Origin: Deinococcus aquiradiocola
GTDB taxonomy: Bacteria; Deinococcota; Deinococci; Deinococcales; Deinococcaceae
Assembly: GCF_014646915.1 (NCBI RefSeq)
Contig: NZ_BMOE01000002.1
Span: 62,844 to 126,843, forward strand
DNA: 64,000 nucleotides
Direction of reading: 5' to 3'
Part shown: one piece after another, positions 56,339 through 64,000 of the stretch
Numbering within the stretch: the stretch's first letter is position 1
How the letters are laid out: each line of letters begins with the position of its first letter
Program-made: the position numbers and the translations under genes
The notes under the pieces: model-generated
What the model saw: only the letters and a program-made list of their open reading frames with translations
Told to the model about the DNA's origin: nothing
Database searches by the model: none

Positions 56339-58399
56339 TCAGACGGGGCGGGGAGCGGTCTGCGCCTCCGTGACGCGCAGGTCGCTCACCTCGAAGGTGG
56401 CGGGGCACTGCACGATCTGCACCCCGTAGGGTGCGAGGCTCAGGGACTCCAGCGTCTCGGCGGGCCGGGCTGCGTCCCGGCCGCCGGGCACGTGCAGGTG
56501 CACGTGCTGCGCCGGGTGCATGTTCACGACGTGCAGCAGCCTTGCGCCGTCCACGTCGGACACCGTCACGTCGAGGTGCGCGGGCAGCAGGGCCGTCGGC
56601 ACGCCCGCAGCGTCCAGCGCGCCCGCCAGCAGCGTCTGCAGCGAACCGTGCGGAAGCTGCGTTCCCAGGTAGTACGCGCGGCCCTGCCCGAAGGCGTGCC
56701 GCGTCACGGCCGCACCGCCCGCGAAGTAATCCTCCCCGAAGGTGGCGAGCACCTCGGCCCCGTCCGCGTGCAGCACCTCGCACCACTGCCCGGCGACCGT
56801 GCGCTCGCCGGAGTCCGCCCAGGTCACGTGGTTCGTGCCGCCGTCCTGCAGCGGCACCCATTCCTCCACCCACGCGCCCAGCACGTCCTGCAGCAGGCCG
56901 GGGTACCCGCCCGGCATGACGTGGTCGTGCTCGTCCACCACGGCGCTGTACGGTCCCATCACGAGCGTCCCGCCGTCCCGCACGTAGGCGCGCAGGCGCT
57001 CGCTGTCCGCCCGGCCGAGCAGGTACTGCTGCGGGAGGGTCATCACGTCGTACCGGGAGAGGTCCCCGTCCGGCGGCACGAAGTCCACGTTGACGCCCAG
57101 CCCGCGCAGCGCCGCGTACCACGCCTGCACCTGCGGCATGAGCGGCGTTTCGGCCGGCTGGCTCGCCTGCTCCAGCGCCCACCACGACGACCAGTCGAAC
57201 ATCACGCCCACCCGCGCCCGGACGCGCGCGCCCTTCAGGAACCCGAGCGTGCGCAGTTCCTGCCCGAAATCGCGCGCCTCGCGCCACACGCGCGACCGTT
57301 CCGGCGGGACGTGTCCCACCATGCCGCTGTGGTACTTCTCGGCGCCCGCCACCGACGCGCGCCACTGGAAGAACATGATGCCGTCCGCGCCGTGCGCGAG
57401 CGCCTGATGACTCAGGGCGCGCATCATGCCGGGACGTTTCGGGGCGTTGCGGGCCCGCCAGTTCACGGCGCCCGTCGCCTGCTCCATCAGGATCCAGCGC
57501 TGCCCGCCGCGCAGAGAGCGCGTCAGGTCGAAGGCGATGCCCGCCTCCAGGTGCGGCGCGTCGCCCGCCGGGTCCGGGTACGCGTCCAGCGAAGCGACGT
57601 CCTCCTCCTGCGCCCACCGGAAGTAATCCAGGCCCTTCAGGAACCCCAGGAAGTTCGTGGTGAGCGGCACGTCCGGCGTCACCTCGCGCAGCGCGTCACG
57701 CTCCATCCGGTACAGCGACAGCAGGTTGTCGCTCGAGAAGCGCCGCCAGTCGAGGCCCTGGGAGGGGTTCGTGAAGGTCGGTGCGCGGCGCGGCGGCTGC
57801 ACCTCCGCCCACGCCCCGTACCGCTGACTCCAGAACGCCGTGCCCCACGCGTGGTTCAGGGCTTCCAGCGTCCCGTACCGCTCGCGCAGCCACGCCTGGA
57901 AGGCGGCCGCGCACTGCTCGCAGAAACACTGGTCGATGTGACAGCCGTACTCGTTGCCGACGTGCCACAGCCGCAGGGCCGGGTGCGTCCCGTACCGCGC
58001 GGCGATCTCCCGCACGAGCCGGGCGGCCCGCGCGCGGAAGTCCTGATCGCTCGGGCAGTACAGCTGCCGCGCGCCGACCTCCAGCCGCACCCCGTCCGCC
58101 GTGACGGGCCGCGACGCCGGGTAGCGCAGCGACAGCCACGGCGGCGGGGACGCGGTGGCCGTCGCGAGGTTCACGCGCACGCCGCCCTCGTGCAGCAGGT
58201 CCATCACCTCGTCCAGCCACGCGAAGTCGTACTCGCCCTCACGCGGTTCCAGCTGCGCCCACGAGAAGATCCCCAGCGACACGAGGTTCACGCCCGCCTC
58301 CTGCATCAGCCGCACGTCGTCCCGCCACACCTGCGGCGACCACTGCTCCGGGTTGTAGTCTGCGCCGTAGATCAGGCCGTCCTTGAAATCGAATGTCAT
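56339..58399 (-). CDS. GH42 beta-galactosidase
   Basis: 686 residues. The N-terminal TIM barrel has the acid/base Glu E150 in WHVGNEYGCH and the nucleophile E306 in ILMEQATGAVNW. A Cys cluster (C153, C158, C160, C163) fits the structural zinc site of GH42 enzymes. A trimerisation domain (about 390-600) and a small C-terminal beta domain follow. No signal peptide, so it hydrolyses imported beta-galactosides in the cytoplasm. The ATG at 58399 overlaps the stop of the upstream permease (ATGA), linking it to the importer operon. Confidence 0.95.
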   Translation of the reverse strand: MTFDFKDGLIYGADYNPEQWSPQVWRDDVRLMQEAGVNLVSLGIFSWAQLEPREGEYDFAWLDEVMDLLHEGGVRVNLATATASPPPWLSLRYPASRPVTADGVRLEVGARQLYCPSDQDFRARAARLVREIAARYGTHPALRLWHVGNEYGCHIDQCFCEQCAAAFQAWLRERYGTLEALNHAWGTAFWSQRYGAWAEVQPPRRAPTFTNPSQGLDWRRFSSDNLLSLYRMERDALREVTPDVPLTTNFLGFLKGLDYFRWAQEEDVASLDAYPDPAGDAPHLEAGIAFDLTRSLRGGQRWILMEQATGAVNWRARNAPKRPGMMRALSHQALAHGADGIMFFQWRASVAGAEKYHSGMVGHVPPERSRVWREARDFGQELRTLGFLKGARVRARVGVMFDWSSWWALEQASQPAETPLMPQVQAWYAALRGLGVNVDFVPPDGDLSRYDVMTLPQQYLLGRADSERLRAYVRDGGTLVMGPYSAVVDEHDHVMPGGYPGLLQDVLGAWVEEWVPLQDGGTNHVTWADSGERTVAGQWCEVLHADGAEVLATFGEDYFAGGAAVTRHAFGQGRAYYLGTQLPHGSLQTLLAGALDAAGVPTALLPAHLDVTVSDVDGARLLHVVNMHPAQHVHLHVPGGRDAARPAETLESLSLAPYGVQIVQCPATFEVSDLRVTEAQTAPRPV

Positions 58400-59274
58400 C
58401 AGTCCTTGACCGCCCCGCCGGCAATGCCGGCCACGAATTGACGCTGCAGCGCCAGAAAGAGTGCGAGAAAAGGCACGGTCGCCATCACCGTGCCGACCAT
58501 GATGCCGCCCCACGAGACGCGCGTCAGGCCGACCAGCGTGCCGAGCGCGACCGGCATGGTGTAACTGTCCTTCTGTGTCAGCACGATCAGCGGCCACAGG
58601 TAGTCGTTCCAGCTGCCCAGGAACAGCAGGATCGCCAGCGCCGCGAGGGCCGGACGCACGATCGGCAGCGCGATCTGGGCGTACAGGCGCAGGTCGCCCG
58701 CCCCGTCGATGCGCGCGGCGTTCAGCAGGTCGTCCGGCACGGCCGCGAACGCCTGACGCATGTAGAAGATCCCGATGGTGTTCGCGAGCGTGGGGAGCAG
58801 CACCGCCCAGTACGTGTTGCTGAGGTGCAGGTCGCGCGCCACCAGGATGAACTGCGGGATGATCGTCACGAAGCTCGGGATGGTGAGCGTCGCCAGGATC
58901 AGCCCGAACAGCAGGCCACGGCCCGGGAAGCTGTACTTCGAGAACGCGAAGCCCGCGAGGCTCGTGAACACCATGCTGAGCAGCGTGTAGAGAGTCGAGA
59001 TGACGACACTGTTCCACAGGGCCCGCAGGAAGTTCGTGTCGGCCTGCAGGCCCCGGAAGTTCTCCAGGAAGGCCCCGCCGAACCATACGGGCGGCGCGGG
59101 ACTGAAGATGGCACTCTCCGGCTGCGTGCTGAACACCAGCATCAGCCACAGCGGCGCGAGGAACAGCAGCGCGAGCGGCACGAGGCCCGCGTGCAGCCAG
59201 AAGCGCGCCGTCCGGTCCCGCGAGCGCCGCGACGGGGCCGCGCCGTCCGTGCGCGGCAGGCTGCGCGCGCTCAC
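58399..59274 (-). CDS. Sugar ABC transporter permease (MalG type)
   Basis: 291 residues, CUT1 permease with six membrane helices. The EAA motif is seen as LLNAARIDGAGDLRLYAQIALPIVRPALA (about 180-210). The GTG at 59274 overlaps the stop of the other permease (GTGA) and the stop overlaps GH42, so all three are coupled. It imports a galactoside or oligosaccharide. The exact sugar is unknown. Confidence 0.93.
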   Translation of the reverse strand: MSARSLPRTDGAAPSRRSRDRTARFWLHAGLVPLALLFLAPLWLMLVFSTQPESAIFSPAPPVWFGGAFLENFRGLQADTNFLRALWNSVVISTLYTLLSMVFTSLAGFAFSKYSFPGRGLLFGLILATLTIPSFVTIIPQFILVARDLHLSNTYWAVLLPTLANTIGIFYMRQAFAAVPDDLLNAARIDGAGDLRLYAQIALPIVRPALAALAILLFLGSWNDYLWPLIVLTQKDSYTMPVALGTLVGLTRVSWGGIMVGTVMATVPFLALFLALQRQFVAGIAGGAVKD

Positions 59275-60158
59275 CCGTCCCGCCCGAACAGGCGCAGCTG
59301 CACGGCGCTGAACACGGCGGCCAGGGCCGCGACGGCGTACGCGATGGCGCTGGAGTACCCGAAGTTGAAGGACTGGAAGCCCTGCTGGTACAGGTACGTG
59401 CCGAGCGTCAGGGTGGCGTTGCCGGGACCGCTGCCGGTGATGAGGGACGACTCCGTGAACAGCTGCAGCGTCCCGATCACGCTGAGCACTAGGCAGAACA
59501 GCAGGCTGGGCCGCAGCAGCGGCAGCGTGATGCGCCAGAACTGCTGCGCGGGCGTCGCCCCGTCGAGAGAAGCGGCCTCGTACACGTCCTCGCGGATGCC
59601 CTGCAGGCCCGCGAGCAGGATGATGGCGTTGTAGCCCGTCCAGCGCCACGTCATGGCCAGGATGATGACCGTCATGGCGGGCACCGGCTGGTTCAGCCAG
59701 TCCACGGCGGGCAGGCCCAGGCCCGTCAGGGCGCGGTTCACCATGCCGTAGTCGGTGTTGAACAGCAGGCGGAACACGGCGGAGTACGCGACCGTACCGA
59801 CCACCAGCGGCGCGAAGAACGCGAAGCGGAAGAGGCCCTGCGCGCGCAGCAGGCGGCTGTTGAGGGCCACGGCGAGCGCGGTGGCGAGCGTCAGCATCAG
59901 CGGCACCTGAATCGCCAGGATCACCAGGGTGTTCTGCAGCGCCGTCCGGAACGACTCGTCACTCAGGAGCCGGGACCAGTTGCTCAGCCCCAACGGCGCG
60001 GACGGACCGAGCCGCGAGTCCCGGAAGGACATCAGGAAGGAACTGACGATCGGCCACGCCCAGAACGACGCGAAGATCAGCAGGTACGGCAGAATGAACA
60101 GATACGGCGCGACCGGCACCCGGGGGCGCCTCGCCGTCCGTGCGGGCAGGCTCGTCAT
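59271..60158 (-). CDS. Sugar ABC transporter permease (MalF type)
   Basis: 295 residues, CUT1 permease with six membrane helices. The EAA loop reads YEAASLDGATPAQQFWRITLPLLRPSL (about 195-222). It pairs with the MalG-type subunit. No ATPase gene is in this cluster, so a shared MsmK/UgpC-type ATPase encoded elsewhere must energise it, which is common for CUT1 systems. Confidence 0.93.
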   Translation of the reverse strand: MTSLPARTARRPRVPVAPYLFILPYLLIFASFWAWPIVSSFLMSFRDSRLGPSAPLGLSNWSRLLSDESFRTALQNTLVILAIQVPLMLTLATALAVALNSRLLRAQGLFRFAFFAPLVVGTVAYSAVFRLLFNTDYGMVNRALTGLGLPAVDWLNQPVPAMTVIILAMTWRWTGYNAIILLAGLQGIREDVYEAASLDGATPAQQFWRITLPLLRPSLLFCLVLSVIGTLQLFTESSLITGSGPGNATLTLGTYLYQQGFQSFNFGYSSAIAYAVAALAAVFSAVQLRLFGRDG

Positions 60159-60212
60159 GAATGGACCTCGGTGGGTGGCGTTCCGGCCGGGCGGGGGACA
60201 GGGGACGGCAGG

Positions 60213-60251
60213 GGTGCGGTCCGGACGGCCGTTCCGCGTCCGGCCCGCACC
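60213..60251 (-). terminator. Strong hairpin between binding-protein and permease genes
   Basis: GGTGCGGTCCGGACG (60213-60227) pairs with CGTCCGGCCCGCACC (60237-60251), 14 of 15 positions, 9-base loop. Within the operon it probably attenuates transcription or protects the upstream binding-protein mRNA so that more binding protein than permease is made. Confidence 0.75.
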
Positions 60252-60278
60252 TTCAGTCGCGCGTGGGCGCGCGTCCCG

Positions 60279-61562
60279 TTATTTCGCGACGGGCAGGCCG
60301 GTGGCGCTCGCGATGCGGCGGGCGGCGGCGTCCAGCGCCTCCTGCGCGGTCTTGTACTTGCCGCCGATGAAGTCCGACTGCGTGACGAGCACCACCTGGC
60401 GCGCGTCCTGGAAGAACTGCGTGCCGCGCGCCTGCGGGACGTCGCCCAGCGTGTCCAGGATCGTCTGCCAGATCTTCTGGTTGCCCCAGTACGCCTGGCC
60501 CTGCGCGACGTAGGGGTCCTTCGAGGCGCTCAGCAGGCTGGGCACGAGGCCCTCGCTCTTCAGCATGGTGACCTGTCCGCCGGTCGTGGCGAGCGCGTTC
60601 TGCAGGAAGGCGTACGCGGCGGCCTTGTTCTTGCTGCTGTCGGGGATGGACAGAGCGCTCCCGCCGAGGTTCGCGGCGCGCACGCCGCCGGGTTTGCTGG
60701 CGGGCATCGGGTACACGCCCCACTTGCCGCTCAGTTCGGGCGCGTTGGTGCGGATGGTGCCCTCGTACCACGCGCCGTACATGGCGCTGGCGGTCTTGCC
60801 GGCCTTGATGTTGGTGATCTGGCCGCCCCAGTCGCCGGTCGTGACGACCTGCGCGTCGTACAGTTTCTTGACGGTGTCGAGCGCCTTGACGCAGCCCGGC
60901 TGGTTGACGGTGATCTCGGTGCCGGCGGTGTTGAAGTAGAAGCAGCCGTTCTGGTTGGCGAGCATCCGGAACCACTCGTCGTCCTTGCCGTTGCCGACGG
61001 TGCCCATCTTGACCTTGCCGGCGAACTTGGTGTTCAGTTTCCGGCCTGCGGCGATGAAGTCGTCCCAGGTTTTGATGGCGGCGGGGTTGATGCCCGCCTG
61101 CTGGTACAGGTCGCGGCGGTAGAACACGGCGACGGGGCCGCTGTCCCAGGGCATGGCGTAGCGTTTGCCGCCCGCCATGAGTTCCGTCCATTTGAAGGCC
61201 GGGAACTGCGCGGCGAGCTTGTCGGCCCCGAGGGTGTTGAGGTCGGTGAAGCAGTTCGGGAAGCGTGCCCAGAACACTTCGGCCTCGTTGTTCTCGATGC
61301 TGTACACGTCGGGCAGGTCGGTGCCGCCTGCGGCGCAGCCGGCGAGGCCGCGGTCGTAGGTGTTCTGGTTGCCGAGGTCGACGACGTTGACCTTCACGTT
61401 CGGGTACTTCTTGTTGAAGCTCGGCACGGTGGACTGCAGGGCCTTGGCGGCGACGTCCCAGGACCAGACGGTGACGGTGCCGCTCAGGTCGGCCTGGGCG
61501 GAGGCGGTGCCGGTCAGGGCACTGGCGAGGGCGAGGGTGGCGAGCACGGTGAGCTTGTTCAT
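60279..61562 (-). CDS. Sugar ABC transporter substrate-binding protein
   Basis: 427 residues. A signal peptide (about 1-23, cut near ASAQ) and a CUT1 solute-binding fold: GTVTVWSWDVAAKALQSTVP, then YAMPWDSGPVAVFYRRDLYQQAG and the central WYEGTIRTNAPELSGKWGVYPMP. The most upstream gene of the GH42 operon, next to a shared operator region. Likely binds a galactoside or related oligosaccharide in the cell envelope. A hairpin separates it from the permeases. Confidence 0.93.
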   Translation of the reverse strand: MNKLTVLATLALASALTGTASAQADLSGTVTVWSWDVAAKALQSTVPSFNKKYPNVKVNVVDLGNQNTYDRGLAGCAAGGTDLPDVYSIENNEAEVFWARFPNCFTDLNTLGADKLAAQFPAFKWTELMAGGKRYAMPWDSGPVAVFYRRDLYQQAGINPAAIKTWDDFIAAGRKLNTKFAGKVKMGTVGNGKDDEWFRMLANQNGCFYFNTAGTEITVNQPGCVKALDTVKKLYDAQVVTTGDWGGQITNIKAGKTASAMYGAWYEGTIRTNAPELSGKWGVYPMPASKPGGVRAANLGGSALSIPDSSKNKAAAYAFLQNALATTGGQVTMLKSEGLVPSLLSASKDPYVAQGQAYWGNQKIWQTILDTLGDVPQARGTQFFQDARQVVLVTQSDFIGGKYKTAQEALDAAARRIASATGLPVAK

Positions 61563-61607
61563 GGGTCTCCTTGGGCGTGAGAGGGTGTGGGGAGATTCGG
61601 GTCGTGA

Positions 61608-61664
61608 AGTAACCGGTTACTCAGACCGGTCGTTTTGTTCCGACAATTTCAGTAACCGGTTACT
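61608..61664 (-). promoter_or_regulatory. Two LacI-type operators upstream of the sugar operon
   Basis: AGTAACCGGTTACT occurs perfectly at 61608-61621 and 61651-61664, 43 bp apart (about four helical turns). They lie upstream of the binding-protein ATG at 61562. A third copy with one degenerate half lies at 61760-61773 in the regulator promoter. They are almost certainly bound by the LacI protein encoded at 61788. Confidence 0.85.
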
Positions 61665-61728
61665 CGTCGTATGAACTCCTGATCGTTAGGCACTTGTGCC
61701 GCACACCTGACCCCTGGCCACGTGCGGT

Positions 61729-61773
61729 TTGAAAGTTGAGTGCCTGGAGCATACAGTTGAGTAACCGGTTTCG
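61729..61773 (+). promoter_or_regulatory. Promoter and operator of the LacI-type regulator
   Basis: TTGAAA (61729-61734), a 17-bp spacer and TACAGT (61752-61757) form a good sigma-70 promoter. The degenerate operator AGTAACCGGTTTCG (61760-61773) covers the predicted transcription start, so the regulator should repress itself. Confidence 0.8.
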
Positions 61774-61787
61774 CAAGGGGGTGCATC

Positions 61788-62861
61788 ATCCGCAAAAAAG
61801 CCGCCACCATCTACGACATCGCCCAGGCCGCCCAGGTCTCCGTCGCGACCGTCTCCCGCGTCCTCAACGGCCACACCACCGTCAACGACACGCTCCGGCA
61901 GCGCGTCGAACAGGCCATGCACGACCTGCGCTTCCGCCCGAACCGCATCGCGCAGACCCTCTACCACCACCGCTCGCAGACCATCGGCTGCATCCTGCCC
62001 GACATCGGCAACCCCTTCTTCTCGCAGCTGTTCCAGCACCTCGAAATGCTCGCCTTCGAGCGCGGCTACACCATGATCATGGGCAACACGCTCAGCACCC
62101 GCGCCCTCGAACGCACGTACCTGCAGGCACTCAGCGAACGGCAGGTGGACGGCCTGCTGTACCTCGGCGGTCTCGCCAACGACGCCACCCCCGACCCGGA
62201 AGACCTGCGTGCCGTGCAGGATGTCGCCGAACGCCTCCCCGTCGTTGTCGTGAACGGCGACCTGCCCGTGCCCGGCGTGGTCAGCAGCGTCCGCTCCGAC
62301 GAACGCGGCGGCACGCGCGCCCTCCTCGATCTGCTCCGCGCGCACGGGCACACCCGCGTCGCCTTCCTCGGCGGCCGAAGCGACATCGGCAACACGCTGG
62401 AGAAACTGGAGGAGTACCGCGCCGCCTTCCCGGACCTGCCGCCCGACTGGGTGCAGCTGAGCGGCCTGAGCATCGACGCGGGCCGAGGCGCCATGACGGC
62501 CCTGCTGCGCCACCCGCAGCGGCCCACCGCCGCCGTGTGCATCAACGACCTCGTCGCGGCGGGCGCCCTCGCCGCCGCGCGCGAGCACGGCCTGACGCTC
62601 CCGCGCGACCTGTCCGTCACGGGCTTCGACGACGTGTTCGTCGCGCAGGTCGTCACGCCCACCCTGACGACCGTGAACCACGACGACGCCTCCCTCGCCC
62701 GCCACGCCCTCGACGCGCTCACCGGCAGCATCGAAGGAGAGCGGCCCGAACGGCACATCCTGATTCGCAGCAGCCTCGTGACGCGCGGCTCCGTCACCGA
62801 CGCGCCCACCCTGCACCCCCTGACCGGGAACGCCACCCGCCGCGCCCGCACCGCCCGCTGA
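61788..62861 (+). CDS. LacI-family repressor of the beta-galactoside operon, non-canonical ATC start
   Basis: About 357 residues. The helix-turn-helix (TIYDIAQAAQVSVATVSRVLN, about 6-26) and hinge (MHDLRFRPNRIAQTL) precede a LacI/GalR effector domain ending near 335. The first in-frame ATG (61917) would delete the DNA-binding domain, and the frame back to the stop at 61758-61760 has no ATG, GTG, TTG or CTG. ATC 61788 lies seven bases after a strong Shine-Dalgarno GGGGG (61777-61781), with ATC 61785 as alternative. A sequencing frameshift is the other explanation. The protein should bind the three nearby operators and respond to a galactoside. Confidence 0.82.
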   Translation: MRKKAATIYDIAQAAQVSVATVSRVLNGHTTVNDTLRQRVEQAMHDLRFRPNRIAQTLYHHRSQTIGCILPDIGNPFFSQLFQHLEMLAFERGYTMIMGNTLSTRALERTYLQALSERQVDGLLYLGGLANDATPDPEDLRAVQDVAERLPVVVVNGDLPVPGVVSSVRSDERGGTRALLDLLRAHGHTRVAFLGGRSDIGNTLEKLEEYRAAFPDLPPDWVQLSGLSIDAGRGAMTALLRHPQRPTAAVCINDLVAAGALAAAREHGLTLPRDLSVTGFDDVFVAQVVTPTLTTVNHDDASLARHALDALTGSIEGERPERHILIRSSLVTRGSVTDAPTLHPLTGNATRRARTAR

Positions 62862-62930
62862 CGCTGCGGGCGGGTCGTGCGGGTCGCACGGAATGCGTCT
62901 GGTCCTTCCGGATGAGTTCATCGGGTCGGA

Positions 62931-62964
62931 ACGAACCGATGGACCCGGATTCGTATCGGTTCGT
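62931..62964. terminator. Bidirectional hairpin
   Basis: ACGAACCGAT (62931-62940) pairs perfectly with ATCGGTTCGT (62955-62964), 14-base loop. It lies between the convergent LacI and BenE-type genes and probably ends both. Confidence 0.65.
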
Positions 62965-62965
62965 G

Positions 62966-64000
62966 TCAGGCGGTCCGGGCCGGGCGGGATTCGGCCCAGT
63001 GCACCGCCAGGCCCGCCAGGATGCCCCAGAACGCCGACCCGATCCCGAAGGGCGTCACGCCGCTCAGCGTGACGAGCAGGATGACGGGCGCAGCGAGGCG
63101 ACCGCTGGCGCTCCCGTGGAAGGCGCCCTGCAGGCTGCTGCCCGTCGCGGCGAGCAGCGCGATCCCCGCGAGGGCCGCGAGCGCCTGCGGCGGCAGGATG
63201 CCCATCAGGTGCAGGAAGGTGCCCGCGAACAGTCCGAAGGCGATGTTGAACACGCCCGCCCACACGGCCGCCGTGTAGCGCCGCGCCGGGTCGGGGTTCG
63301 CCTCGGGGCCGCTCACGATGTTGGCGAGCAGCGCGCCGAGCGTCAGGTTGTGGCACCCGAAGAACGCCGCGCCGACACTCGCGGCGCCGCAGGCCTGCAT
63401 GACGGGTCCCGGCGCGGGCTCGTACCCGTTGGCCTTCAGCACCCCGAAGCCCGGCACGAACTGCCCCGTGAAGGCCAGCAGCGTGAGCGGCAGCGCGAGG
63501 TTCAGGGTGGCGTGCACGCTGAACGCCGGAAGCACGAACTCCGGGCGGGTCAGCGTGAACGGCACGCTCGCCGGGTGCCACAGGTGCAGCGCGCCGCTCG
63601 CGGCGACCGCGACCAGCAGCACGCCCGCCACCGCCCAGCGCGGCGCGACCTGCCGCAGCACGAAGTACGCGATGAGCATCGCGCCGACCAGCACCGGCGT
63701 CTGCTGCGACGCCTGCAGGGCACGGAATCCGAAGGGCAGCAGGATCGCGGCGTTGAGCGCGGCGGCGAGCGGCGTGGGGATGGCCTGCACGATCCGCGTG
63801 AGTGGCCGGAACGTGCCGAGCAGGATCACCAGCACGGCGGACGTGACGAAGGCCCCGACCGCCTCGCTGAACGGCACGCCCGGCAGGGCCGTCACGAGGA
63901 GCGCGATGCCGGGTGTGCTCCACGTGCTGATGATCGGCATGCGGGTCCGCAGGCTGAGGAGGATGCCGGTCACGCCGGTGAACACGGCGTGCGCCCACAG
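62966..64000 (-). CDS. benE: BenE-family benzoate/H+ symporter, cut by the window edge
   Basis: The C-terminal part of a BenE-type membrane transporter; about 345 residues are visible and the N-terminus lies beyond 64000. The Met at 63985 is internal: the frame stays open to the window edge and the family has about 40-50 further residues upstream. Family features include LSLRTRMPIISTWSTPGIALL, the LPLTLLAFTGQFVPGFGVLKANGY stretch and the FFGCHNLTLGALLANIVSG loop. It has about ten visible membrane helices and likely imports benzoate or a similar aromatic acid. No benzoate catabolic genes are in the window. Confidence 0.88.
   Translation of the reverse strand: MWAHAVFTGVTGILLSLRTRMPIISTWSTPGIALLVTALPGVPFSEAVGAFVTSAVLVILLGTFRPLTRIVQAIPTPLAAALNAAILLPFGFRALQASQQTPVLVGAMLIAYFVLRQVAPRWAVAGVLLVAVAASGALHLWHPASVPFTLTRPEFVLPAFSVHATLNLALPLTLLAFTGQFVPGFGVLKANGYEPAPGPVMQACGAASVGAAFFGCHNLTLGALLANIVSGPEANPDPARRYTAAVWAGVFNIAFGLFAGTFLHLMGILPPQALAALAGIALLAATGSSLQGAFHGSASGRLAAPVILLVTLSGVTPFGIGSAFWGILAGLAVHWAESRPARTA

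Overview
The window looks like a piece of a Deinococcus-type (Deinococcota) secondary replicon. Evidence: very high GC, an HU protein with a Lys/Ala-rich N-terminal extension, a NucS-type endonuclease, many promoters whose -10 hexamer (TANNNT) ends six bases before the start codon (leaderless mRNA), and an iteron origin next to a plasmid-type RepA (13729-15765). No parAB, rRNA, tRNA, insertion sequence or CRISPR array was recognised. The mix of an iteron origin, sugar-catabolic operons and core genes such as HU and NucS fits a chromid or megaplasmid. No species name can be given from the sequence alone.

Layout, left to right. (1) 1-3513: translationally coupled membrane/periplasmic operon ending in a NosR/NapH-like polyferredoxin. 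(2) 3565-5479: EamA exporter divergent from a MarR regulator, then an acetyltransferase. (3) 5518-11689: complete ribose operon rbsR-K-D-A-C-B with two matching RbsR operators and a strong terminator. (4) 11758-13677: aldo/keto reductase and a secreted M15 peptidase. (5) 13729-15765: repA, an AT-rich segment and 13 clustered iterons plus one solitary copy. (6) 15982-18410: beta-lactamase-fold hydrolase and a MerR-type regulator with a MerR-type promoter. (7) 18426-23784: a 1650-residue DUF4132-like protein behind a small protein that resembles a ubiquitin-like beta-grasp protein ending in Gly-Gly.

(8) 24722-39917: L-rhamnose regulon. The minus strand carries mutarotase, ABC importer and an arabinose-isomerase-like enzyme. 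The plus strand carries a DeoR regulator, rhaI, a fused aldolase/dehydrogenase, rhaB and lutABC. The set of genes predicts import of rhamnose, cleavage to DHAP and lactaldehyde, oxidation of lactaldehyde to lactate, and Lut-dependent oxidation of lactate to pyruvate. (9) 39930-43090: SgrR-like regulator and MFS exporter. (10) 43157-47253: HU, NucS and a superfamily-1 helicase with a RelE/ParE-like N-terminus and ankyrin repeats. (11) 47293-52243: algI-J-F-X-like O-acetylation operon, divergent from a REC-PAS-PAS-GAF-GGDEF-EAL protein and a single-domain response regulator (52660-56166). (12) 56339-62861: GH42 beta-galactosidase with its ABC importer and a LacI repressor that appears to start at ATC, with three shared operators. 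(13) 62966-64000: BenE-type transporter cut by the window edge.

Functions of named families rest on recognised motifs. Partnerships, operators and the ubiquitin-like and toxin-like assignments are inference from sequence patterns and gene order.
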